From: Mucilaginibacter gotjawali
GTDB taxonomy: Bacteria > Bacteroidota > Bacteroidia > Sphingobacteriales > Sphingobacteriaceae
NCBI RefSeq assembly: GCF_002355435.1
Contig: NZ_AP017313.1
Span: 992,001-1,056,000, forward strand
DNA length: 64,000 nucleotides
Reading direction: 5' to 3'
The notes beneath the pieces are model-generated. The model was given only the letters and a program-made list of their open reading frames with translations. It was not told the DNA's origin and made no database searches. This document shows, in pieces, positions 25,696-32,553 of this stretch. The number at the start of each line of letters is the position of its first letter. Within the stretch, counting starts at the first letter, position 1. Position numbers and translations under genes: made by a program.

Positions 25696-26004
25696 ATGAT
25701 ACAAATACTAACTATTGGCCGGCATCCCGAAATATTGCAAACGGTGGTGCGGCTTGTCAACAATAACCCGGATTGGCATTGTACCGGTGTGATGAGCGAT
25801 GAGGATGCGATGGCTGCCTTTACCTCACAAGCCTTTGACCTTGTTCTTTTAGGTGGCGGCATCGAAAAACAAAGCGAGGAAAAACTTTGTAATGCTTTCA
25901 AAGCCCACAAGCCGGGTATTATAATCCTTCAGCATTATGGCGGCGGCAGCGGTTTGCTGGCTGCCGAGATATACGAAGGATTACGCGGCGTTAAATTAGG
26001 CTGA
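25696..26004 (+). CDS. Degenerate receiver-like protein without phospho-acceptor
   Basis: The 102-residue protein follows the alternating strand/helix order of a response-regulator receiver: IQILTIGRHPEILQTVVRLV, then WHCTGVMSDEDAMAAFTSQA, FDLVLLGGGI, and PGIIILQHYGGGSGLLAAEI. The acidic pair after strand 1 is missing (IGRHPE), and the phospho-acceptor aspartate after strand 3 is replaced by glycine (LLGGGI). No lysine is evident after strand 5. It therefore cannot be phosphorylated in the usual way and may serve as a protein-protein module. There is no output domain. It follows pirin by about 96 bases containing hairpins, so co-transcription is uncertain. Confidence 0.65.
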   Translation: MIQILTIGRHPEILQTVVRLVNNNPDWHCTGVMSDEDAMAAFTSQAFDLVLLGGGIEKQSEEKLCNAFKAHKPGIIILQHYGGGSGLLAAEIYEGLRGVKLG

Positions 26005-26047
26005 TTTCGCATCATTTCGTCGCCACTATATATCAATGATATATGGA

Positions 26048-26143
26048 TTAGTGTAAGCCTGTGAGCACAATACACATAGCAATTAAACATCCGGTTGCCC
26101 CAATCATAAAGGAATACGCTAAAACTAAATCTAATTTTTTCAT
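26048..26143 (-). CDS. Candidate 31-residue membrane micro-protein
   Basis: On the minus strand ATG 26143 to TAA 26048 encodes MKKLDLVLAYSFMIGATGCL and 11 more residues, with one hydrophobic helix covering most of the length. An aagg-type site precedes the ATG by a few bases. The remainder of the gap 26005-26331 shows nothing else. The length is small, so this could be chance; support is the typical MKKLD start and a single clean membrane segment. Confidence 0.35.
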   Translation of the reverse strand: MKKLDLVLAYSFMIGATGCLIAMCIVLTGLH

Positions 26144-26331
26144 GGCCTTAATTTTTAATTTATCAAATTTTGTTACCTGTTGATTAATAACACAAATTTG
26201 ACTGAATAGCCCAAAGGGGGTTTAATTAAAAATGGCGAAACTGAAAAATAAAGTGGTAAAGCAAACCTTTATGTGAAAACCAGACCGGGTAAACAAAACA
26301 TTTGATATATTAGCGACTCAATCGTTATCAT

Positions 26332-26937
26332 TTGAGGCAGTTTCAGCAGATAAAAAAACTTATTTTGGGTAAACTGGAAAAAGAGTTACCCGCACGTTTA
26401 ACCTATCATAACCTTCATCATACCCTTGACGTTTTGCAGGCCGCTGAAAGAATTGCCGTTGAAGAAGCTATCCCTGAAAATGATAAAGAGTTGCTATTAA
26501 CAGCGGCATTATTTCACGATACAGGTTTTTTAAAAAAACGCGAGGGGCATGAAGCCGAATCATGTAATATTGCACAATATTATTTGCCATCATACGGGTA
26601 CACTCCGGCTGAAATTGAGCGGGTTTGCAGCATGATAATGGCAACCCGGATACCACAATCGCCAGGGGATAAAATGGGCCGGATACTATGTGATGCCGAC
26701 CTGGATTACCTTGGCAGGGATGATTTTTTTATGTTGAGCGCCAGGCTGTTTAACGAACTGAAAAACGAGGGCCTGGTTAAGAATGAAGAGGAGTGGAACA
26801 GGGAGCAGGCAGATTTTATGGGCGCGCACCAATATTTTAGTGCGAGCCGGGTAAAGTTGAGGCAGCCTGTGAAAGCACATTATATTGAATTGATAAAATC
26901 AAAAATCACAAACCAGCTTTTTAATGAAAACCAGTGA
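26332..26937 (+). CDS. HD-domain phosphohydrolase
   Basis: The start is a TTG at 26332, because no ATG lies before the conserved region. The 201-residue protein has the HD-superfamily metal pattern: YHNLHHTLDVLQAAERIA (first histidine), LLTAALFHDTGFL (His-Asp pair), EGHEAESCNIAQYYLP (following histidine), and CDADLDYLG (final aspartate). The family hydrolyses phosphoester bonds, often in nucleotides or signalling nucleotides; the substrate is unknown. The stop codon overlaps the start of the YitT-type gene by 14 bases, so the two are translationally coupled. Confidence 0.85.
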   Translation: MRQFQQIKKLILGKLEKELPARLTYHNLHHTLDVLQAAERIAVEEAIPENDKELLLTAALFHDTGFLKKREGHEAESCNIAQYYLPSYGYTPAEIERVCSMIMATRIPQSPGDKMGRILCDADLDYLGRDDFFMLSARLFNELKNEGLVKNEEEWNREQADFMGAHQYFSASRVKLRQPVKAHYIELIKSKITNQLFNENQ

Positions 26938-27802
26938 TCAGCCTGCGATAGCGGTATTAAAAGATATAGGATATATAACCGCCGGAATTTTAATTTGCGG
27001 TTTTGCCTTAAAAAGCTTTTTGGTACCCAACAGTTTTTTCGACGGCGGGGTTACAGGTATTTCCCTGCTGATCTCAGAGCTGTACCATATCAATATCGCT
27101 TACGTAATTATTCCGGCCAATATCCCCTTTATTATTATGGGGATCTTCCAGGTAAACGGCAGGTTTGCCTGGAAAACGCTGGCGGCAATTATTGGCGTGG
27201 GTATTTGCCTGCAGTTTATACCCTATCCGCAGGATATAACCCACGATAAATTGCTGGTATGTATTTTTGGTGGCGTATTTATGGGCACCGGCATCGGCCT
27301 GGCCATTCGCGGGGGATGCGCACTGGATGGCATTGAAGTGCTGGCTTTATTCACCCTTAAACGAAGTAGTTTTACCATCAGCGAAATTATTTTAGGCATT
27401 AACGTCCTGATCTTTTCAGTGGCCGCTTTTAAACTCGGCTTGCCCACCGCTCTTTATTCTGTAATGACCTATTATGCTGCTTCGCATACCATCAATTTTG
27501 TTATTGAGGGGCTGGAAGAATATACTGGCTTCACCATTATCTCGGGCAAAAGCGAAGAAATTAAAGAAAAGCTGGTGCTTGAAATGGGGCGGGGTATAAC
27601 CATTTACAAAGGGGAACGCGGTTACCTGAAGGAGAGTTTTGATGTACACCACCCGGTGGATATTATTTTTACGGTAGTAACCCGCCTGGAAGTAAGGCGC
27701 TTAAGAAATTTGGTATATAGCGTAGACCCTAATGCTTTTATGTTTACCAGCACCATTAAAGAGGCTGCCGGCGGCGTGCTGAAAAAGCGGGCGAGACATT
27801 AG
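26924..27802 (+). CDS. YitT family membrane protein with DUF2179 domain
   Basis: The 292-residue protein has five to six membrane segments in the first ~200 residues (ITAGILICGFALKSFLVPNS, IAYVIIPANIPFIIMGIF, LAIRGGCALDGIEVLALF). The glycine-rich FFDGGVTGISLL and RGGCALDGIEVLA motifs are typical of YitT. A cytoplasmic C-terminal DUF2179 domain (about 205-290) follows: FTIISGKSEEIKEKLVLEMG, RGITIYKGERGY and FTVVTRLEVRRLRNLV. The transport substrate is not known. The gene begins inside the end of the HD-domain gene, so both products are probably made together. Confidence 0.9.
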   Translation: MKTSDQPAIAVLKDIGYITAGILICGFALKSFLVPNSFFDGGVTGISLLISELYHINIAYVIIPANIPFIIMGIFQVNGRFAWKTLAAIIGVGICLQFIPYPQDITHDKLLVCIFGGVFMGTGIGLAIRGGCALDGIEVLALFTLKRSSFTISEIILGINVLIFSVAAFKLGLPTALYSVMTYYAASHTINFVIEGLEEYTGFTIISGKSEEIKEKLVLEMGRGITIYKGERGYLKESFDVHHPVDIIFTVVTRLEVRRLRNLVYSVDPNAFMFTSTIKEAAGGVLKKRARH

Positions 27803-27840
27803 AAGGAGTTTATAGTCCATAGTCCATAGACCATAGTAGA

Positions 27841-27930
27841 GTAGAAATAATACGAACGTTTTTGCCATGGACTATCGACCATCGTCCACGGACCATAGTA
27901 GAAATAATACGAACGTTTTTTGCCATGGAC
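27841..27930. repeat. Two direct copies of a 32-33 base unit
   Basis: gtagaaataatacgaacg plus ttttt(t)gccatggac occurs at 27841-27872 and 27898-27930, 57 bases apart. The surrounding sequence is a chain of tccatag/ctatgga palindromic words. It lies between the converging ends of the YitT-type gene and the cyclase operon. Confidence 0.65.
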
Positions 27931-27962
27931 AATGGTCCATCGACTATGGACTACACCATCAA

Positions 27963-29009
27963 CTATTCCAAAACCTCATAGATCACCACGGGCTTCGCTT
28001 TATTTTTCAACGTTACCTCGCCAATTTTTTCGCATTTGAAAGATTCTTTGGCTTTCTCGTAAACTTCTTCGCTGATGATGATTTGGTTGGCCTTTGCTGT
28101 TGACTGTAGTCGCTGTGCCAGGTTAACCGCGTCGCCAATCACTGTATAATCAAGCCGTTTTAATGATGTGGCGCCGATATTGCCGGACACCATTTCGCCC
28201 GAGTTGATGCCGATAGAAACCTGCGGCCTGAAAATCTTATCCCCGCTAATGATCTCCTCCACCGATTTAAGTTGCTCTTTGATGGAAAGTGCCGCGTCAA
28301 TAGCCCGGTCCAGGTGGTAGTTGCCCCTGAAAACGGCCATTACGGCATCCCCCATAAATTTGTCAACATGCCCCTTTTGTGCCAGGATCTCTTTCACAAT
28401 TTTATCAAAAAGGCTATTGATGATGTTAACGACCGTATTTGCCGGCACGTTTTCAGTAATAGCAGTAAAGCCGCAAATATCAACAAACATTACCGTTGCT
28501 TCCAGTACCTCATTCGCGGCCAGGTTATTCTCAAACTCCTTATGTGTCATAAAATTGAGCACATTCTCATCCACGTACATTTTCAGGATATTGTTTTCCT
28601 TGATGGCTTTAATAGTTTCGCGCACCTGGGTTACATGGTTTACTGTTTTCTCCATAGTGAGGTCGAGGTCCTCAAAATCAACAGGCTTGCATACAAAGTC
28701 AAATGCGCCGCCATTCATGGCCATGCGGATATTGTGCATATCGCCATAAGCCGAAACCATTACCGCCCTTACTATCGGGTTGGCATCAGGCAGCTTGCTC
28801 AATAATACCAAACCATCCATAACTGGCATATTAATATCACTTAATATAATATCCAGGTCGGGGTGCTCGGCAATGCGTTGCAGCGCCTCTTCACCATTTT
28901 GCGCAAACACAAATTCATAAACATTTTCCCTGATCTTACGGCGAAATTTTTGTTTGATCAGCAACTCCAGGTCTGCCTCGTCGTCAACTACTAAAATCTT
29001 GGCCATCAT
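27963..29009 (-). CDS. Response regulator fused to class III adenylate cyclase
   Basis: The 348-residue protein has an N-terminal receiver with acidic residues D9-D10, phospho-acceptor D58 (ILSDINMP) and lysine K108. A short helix (about 112-160) connects it to a class III cyclase domain (about 168-348). The first metal aspartate is in FVDICGFT (D177) and the second in DKFMGD (D221). K217 just before it and D287 in LDYTVIGDAVN specify adenine rather than guanine. The transition-state asparagine and arginine are N296 and R300 of AVNLAQR. All catalytic positions are present, so it should make cAMP under phosphorylation control. It is the last gene of a three-gene operon and its ATG overlaps the preceding stop by one base (TAATG). 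Confidence 0.92.
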   Translation of the reverse strand: MMAKILVVDDEADLELLIKQKFRRKIRENVYEFVFAQNGEEALQRIAEHPDLDIILSDINMPVMDGLVLLSKLPDANPIVRAVMVSAYGDMHNIRMAMNGGAFDFVCKPVDFEDLDLTMEKTVNHVTQVRETIKAIKENNILKMYVDENVLNFMTHKEFENNLAANEVLEATVMFVDICGFTAITENVPANTVVNIINSLFDKIVKEILAQKGHVDKFMGDAVMAVFRGNYHLDRAIDAALSIKEQLKSVEEIISGDKIFRPQVSIGINSGEMVSGNIGATSLKRLDYTVIGDAVNLAQRLQSTAKANQIIISEEVYEKAKESFKCEKIGEVTLKNKAKPVVIYEVLE

Positions 29010-29395
29010 TAATCGTGAATAAAAGTGTTTAATTTTTCCTTTAAAAGGGTAAAATCAAGTGGCTTGGTTAAAAACTCGTTGGCGCCTTTTTCCATCGCCT
29101 GGTGCCGGTTCTCATCATCGCCATAAGCCGTGATCATCATTACCACCGGCGGCGGTTTTTCATACGACTGCCTGATGCGCGACAATAACTCGATACCCGT
29201 CATCCCGGGCATGTTGATATCCGACAAAATAAGGATCACTTCAGAGTGGTGCTCGTCCAGGTAGCCAAGCGCTTCTTCGCCCGACAAGGCAAAGGCAAAA
29301 TCGAATTCACCGTTTTTTATTTCCTTGCGGAAACGTTGGATAAATAATGGCTGTACATCAGCCTCGTCATCAACAACTAAAATTTTTGTGTGCAT
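29009..29395 (-). CDS. Single-domain response regulator
   Basis: The 128-residue receiver-only protein has the acidic pair D9-D10 in VVDDEAD, phospho-acceptor D59 in ILSDINMPGM, threonine T89 (MITAYGD) and lysine K111 (FLTKPLDF). It lacks an output domain, so it probably passes or competes for phosphoryl groups from the adjacent kinase. It closely resembles the receiver part of the downstream cyclase fusion, pointing to a duplication. It starts 18 bases after the histidine kinase gene and its stop overlaps the cyclase start. Confidence 0.92.
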   Translation of the reverse strand: MHTKILVVDDEADVQPLFIQRFRKEIKNGEFDFAFALSGEEALGYLDEHHSEVILILSDINMPGMTGIELLSRIRQSYEKPPPVVMMITAYGDDENRHQAMEKGANEFLTKPLDFTLLKEKLNTFIHD

Positions 29396-29412
29396 TATCG
29401 TCTCAGCTTAAA

Positions 29413-30738
29413 TTAAACCGGTATGGTGACTGTGAATTTTGTGAATTCGCCTTCTTTGGTATCAATATTTATAGTGCCGCCATGGCCTTTTACAACGATA
29501 TCATGGCTTAATGACAGGCCCAGCCCGGTGCCCTGCCCGGTAGGTTTGGTCGTAAAAAAGGGCTGCATTATTTTTTCTTTTACGCTGTCGGGTATGCCGG
29601 TACCGTTATCCTGCACAGCAATTTCAATGCTTTGGCTGCCCTTAGCGCCAGGCGCCGTAATTGACTTTGTACTCAGCGTAATGGTGGGTTTATAACCGGC
29701 GCCGGCATTTTTTTGCTTTTCCTGCACTGCATAAAACGCGTTGGTAAATAAATTGAGCAATACTCTTCCGACGTCCTGCGGAACAACATTTGCCATAGGC
29801 AATGTTTCGTCCAGATGCGTAATCATTTCAGCATTGAAGGATTTATCCTTGGCCCTTAGTCCATGATAAGCCAGCCGCAGGTATTCGTCGGCTAATTTAT
29901 TGATATCGGTAGCCTCCTTGGTATTGCTGCTGGCGCGGCTGTGCTGCAGCATGCCCTTTACAATGCCGTCGGCCCGTTTGCCATGGTGGATGATTTTTTC
30001 GAGATTTTGTTTGATATCGGCAGCAATGGCAATGGCTTCGTCCGTATCGCCTTTGGCTAATTCCTGCTCCATCTCATCTACCAGTTCTATGCTAACTTCG
30101 GAGAAGTTATTTACAAAATTCAACGGGTTTTGTATTTCATGGGCGATACCTGCTGTGAGTTCGCCTAATGAAGCGAGTTTTTCCGATTGGATGAGTTGTT
30201 GCTGGGTAGTTTGCAGCAGTTCTAGGGTTTGCTGTAATTCGTTTTTTTGTTGGGTAAGCTCGGCGGTGCGTTCGGCAACCAGTTTGTCAAGCATGATATT
30301 TTGCTGATTGGCTAAATTAAGCTCCTCGCGCTGCTTTTTAGTAGTGGCCCAACGGGCAAATATCCAAACGAAACCAGCGATTATGGCGAATTCAAAAAAG
30401 TTGTCGTATTTGTCGTAAAATTTGGGGGCGACCACCTCTGTTAGCCCGGCTAAGATACTGGCCGCGCCTAAAGGCAGATGCGCCTTTATAAACGAGTTGA
30501 ATGGCTGAAAATCGGCTTCGCTATTGGCAAACCATATAGCTCCTAAAAGCAATGCACCACCCAATATGGATGGCCAACCACTGTGCAAATAAATTACAGC
30601 AGGGATACAAATCCCTACAACTATCCACGATGCGAGCGTAAGTTGCGACATCCACTTAGCCCTTGCAGTTGAAAATGCAAGTGATTTTTGTATGCGTTTT
30701 ACCAGTAAAAATGCGGCGAGGTAGGAAAAAAACTCCAT
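29413..30738 (-). CDS. Membrane sensor histidine kinase
   Basis: The 441-residue kinase has an N-terminal region with about four hydrophobic segments (residues ~1-15, 33-52, 56-72, 115-130) and little periplasmic sequence, so it may sense something within or at the membrane. A coiled coil (about 135-190) leads to HisKA with H200 in LTAGIAHEIQNPLNF. The ATPase domain has the N box at NLFTNAFYAV (N333), G1 DNGTGIP (377-383), F box PFFTTKP and G2 GTGLGLSL (403-410). It is the first gene of the leftward operon with the response regulator and the receiver-cyclase, and presumably phosphorylates both. Confidence 0.92.
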   Translation of the reverse strand: MEFFSYLAAFLLVKRIQKSLAFSTARAKWMSQLTLASWIVVGICIPAVIYLHSGWPSILGGALLLGAIWFANSEADFQPFNSFIKAHLPLGAASILAGLTEVVAPKFYDKYDNFFEFAIIAGFVWIFARWATTKKQREELNLANQQNIMLDKLVAERTAELTQQKNELQQTLELLQTTQQQLIQSEKLASLGELTAGIAHEIQNPLNFVNNFSEVSIELVDEMEQELAKGDTDEAIAIAADIKQNLEKIIHHGKRADGIVKGMLQHSRASSNTKEATDINKLADEYLRLAYHGLRAKDKSFNAEMITHLDETLPMANVVPQDVGRVLLNLFTNAFYAVQEKQKNAGAGYKPTITLSTKSITAPGAKGSQSIEIAVQDNGTGIPDSVKEKIMQPFFTTKPTGQGTGLGLSLSHDIVVKGHGGTINIDTKEGEFTKFTVTIPV

Positions 30739-30922
30739 ACTGTTATATGTCTTATTTTATTGGTTAAAGGTATCCATTTCAAACAAATGATTTACCGGGA
30801 CGGGAATTTAAGCTAAATGCGGCTGATTACAAAACATTGGCATAAAATCACCCTTATTTTGGCATTTTAATGCTTGTAACCAACAATAATGCTAATTAGT
30901 TTTGATAATAAAACTCTACAAA

Positions 30923-31294
30923 ATGGAAAATAATAATGATGTTGTTACGATTACTGAAGCTATAAAAGTGATTAGCGTAAAGCGCGCGATGATCGATCAT
31001 TCAACGTTTGAAGACGTGAGCGCGAAAAATTTAAAAATTACAGATGCAAACCTGAGTGATATGGAAATTGAGGGTGCGCAACTCGGAGGCGCCTATATTC
31101 ATAACATCGGCATGCCACCCGCAGGTCATCCGTTTTATGATCCTGACGCAAGGCAAAGGCCACTCAAATTTGAGGATTGCGATCTGAACGGATCCAGCAT
31201 TGTCAATTGTAACCTTAGTGGTGTTAACATTATTGGCTGCAATATAAAAGGCCTGATGATAAATGGAATAGCTGTTGAAGACTTGCTTAAGTAA
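30923..31294 (+). CDS. Pentapeptide-repeat-like protein
   Basis: ATG 30923 is the likely start (123 residues); a TTG at 30902 would add seven. From about residue 25 the sequence shows short A(D/N)Lxx-type steps: FEDVSAKNLKITDANLSDME, then an insert with PPAGHPFYDPDARQRP, and FEDCDLNGSSIVNCNLSGVN. The C-terminal steps IIGCNIKGLMINGIAV continue the pattern. Such sequences form right-handed quadrilateral beta-helices that often bind proteins. The repeats are few and interrupted, so the fold should be short. No signal peptide is present. Its upstream region is shared with the divergent kinase operon. Confidence 0.75.
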   Translation: MENNNDVVTITEAIKVISVKRAMIDHSTFEDVSAKNLKITDANLSDMEIEGAQLGGAYIHNIGMPPAGHPFYDPDARQRPLKFEDCDLNGSSIVNCNLSGVNIIGCNIKGLMINGIAVEDLLK

Positions 31295-31544
31295 TAAATA
31301 AAAAAGATGGCTTCTGTTCATTTAATGCCTTTAAAGGAGGATCGCTGCCTGACGAACAACTTATCGTTTTTTCTCAATATTTTCCTGTTGGGCCTTCTTT
31401 TGACTTTAATAAGTTAACTCATTTTCCGGCTGAATTAAATTTGTAAAATACCAAGAAGATGGTATTTTCCGGGCCTGGTATTGCGCCGTACTTTGTGGTA
31501 AACAAAGTTTTAGAGAGCATTATACACGCTAATACCTGTTTACG

Positions 31545-31784
31545 ATGGAAGACCTTACTATTCCTCCAAACCTGCAAATTGCAGAAAAGGCATTTGTTAC
31601 AGACAAACCCTATCTCCGTTGCCCAAAATGTACTGCTGCTTTCCATTACCGCATCAGGCGCAACTGGTTTTTAAAATACGTTTTATTTTTTTTGCCTGTT
31701 AAAATATACTTCTGCGCCCATTGTGTAAAAAAACGTTATGTGCTGTTATCTGACAGAGGCGAAACCAGGTATAAACCGGTTTGA
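31545..31784 (+). CDS. Mini zinc-ribbon protein, copy 1
   Basis: The 79-residue protein has CPKC near residue 26 and FCAHC near residue 57, forming a four-cysteine zinc-ribbon pattern. Between them is the basic and aromatic segment RIRRNWFLKYVLFFLPVKIY, which is conserved in the adjacent gene. An N-terminal extension of about 25 residues (MEDLTIPPNLQIAEKAF) is specific to this copy. I do not know a named family. The hydrophobic stretch between the cysteine pairs could dip into the membrane. It lies 30 bases ahead of its paralogue. Confidence 0.7.
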   Translation: MEDLTIPPNLQIAEKAFVTDKPYLRCPKCTAAFHYRIRRNWFLKYVLFFLPVKIYFCAHCVKKRYVLLSDRGETRYKPV

Positions 31785-31814
31785 AAAATAATTCATTCAT
31801 GTTCATCTATCGTT

Positions 31815-32003
31815 ATGAAAAAGTCATCTCTTTTATGCCCCCTCTGCGGCGGGCCTTTTCATCATAAGGTTAGGCGCAATTGGTTATTGAGGTACGCATT
31901 ATATTTTTTGCAGGTGAAAATATATTTCTGCAAACGCTGCGAAAAAAATGTGTACGTGTTGGTTAAAAACCAGCCGGTGTTGTCTGATAAACCAGCCTGG
32001 TAG
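31815..32003 (+). CDS. Mini zinc-ribbon protein, copy 2
   Basis: The 62-residue protein contains CPLCGGPFHHKVRRNWLLRY, then ALYFLQVKIYFCKRCEKN and VYVLV. Cysteines at two CxxC pairs should hold one zinc ion. Against copy 1 it keeps the RRNW(L/F)L(R/K)Y core, the VKIYFC strand, the following C and K, and the YVL ending, so the two arose by tandem duplication. The short reading frame is supported by this paralogy. The downstream DUF5655 gene on the other strand also begins with a zinc-finger-like CPLC. Confidence 0.75.
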   Translation: MKKSSLLCPLCGGPFHHKVRRNWLLRYALYFLQVKIYFCKRCEKNVYVLVKNQPVLSDKPAW

Positions 32004-32017
32004 TAAATGATCATATT

Positions 32018-32446
32018 TCAAATACCGTTTTCAAAAGCTATCTTCATATACATCCTTACCTCGTCATTGATATCCTCTTTAAAGTAAATCCGTAAATGAT
32101 GGTTATAATCATCGCTGCCCGGCACCGGTTTTATTTTATTGAAGCATAAATTATCCTGGTAAGCCTGTTTGAACGGAAAAACCACATCGATGAAATTTTT
32201 GCCCAACTGTATAATGTAGGCAAAGCGTTTACGCGAGCCTATTGAAATCATCGATTTGGTTGGATGTATTTTTACATCGCCAATGTGCCGGTATTCGTTT
32301 ATAAAATGATCAAATAGATCCAGCGTATACTGGCTTTTGCCAATAAAGAAATCAGCCAACTCCTTATCCCGGCACGAATGCACCTGGTTGGTGTTTACAA
32401 ATTGCTGGTTACATAAGGGGCAGGTCCACATGTTTTTTTTGGTCAT
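32018..32446 (-). CDS. DUF5655 domain protein with N-terminal zinc finger
   Basis: The 142-residue protein begins MTKKNMWTCPLCNQQFVNTN, with C9 and C12, then a histidine and cysteine (QVHSC) that complete a C2HC-type zinc finger. The rest matches a DUF5655-type fold: ADFFIGKSQYTLDLFDHFIN, then IHPTKSMISIGSRKRFAYII, and NFIDVVFPFKQAYQDN, with conserved lysine, serine, arginine and histidine (DDYNHHLRIYF) positions. Its biochemical function is unknown; related domains occur in nucleic-acid or DNA-modification settings. Transcription is leftward, into the permease cluster, with 107 bases between. Confidence 0.75.
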   Translation of the reverse strand: MTKKNMWTCPLCNQQFVNTNQVHSCRDKELADFFIGKSQYTLDLFDHFINEYRHIGDVKIHPTKSMISIGSRKRFAYIIQLGKNFIDVVFPFKQAYQDNLCFNKIKPVPGSDDYNHHLRIYFKEDINDEVRMYMKIAFENGI

Positions 32447-32549
32447 TAAGTCATTTGGTCATTGGCGCTTTGCCGATGTTCGCATAAAGTAAAAATGCGT
32501 TAAGTTAGCCAAAAAAACTAATGACTCAATGACCCAATGACTTAATGAC
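32442..32549. repeat. Inverted repeat gtcattaagtcatt(t/g)ggtcatt
   Basis: gtcattaagtcatttggtcatt (from 32442) is mirrored by aatgacccaatgacttaatgac (ending 32549) with one mismatch. It spans the gap between the DUF5655 gene and the first permease gene. The word cattgggtcatt also recurs in the spacers between the permease genes (for example around 37660). Confidence 0.6.
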
Positions 32550-32553
32550 GACC

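Noticed and set aside
31459..31674. Plus-strand frame of 71 codons overlapping the first zinc-ribbon gene
   Set aside because: It overlaps, in another frame, the gene supported by its tandem paralogue.
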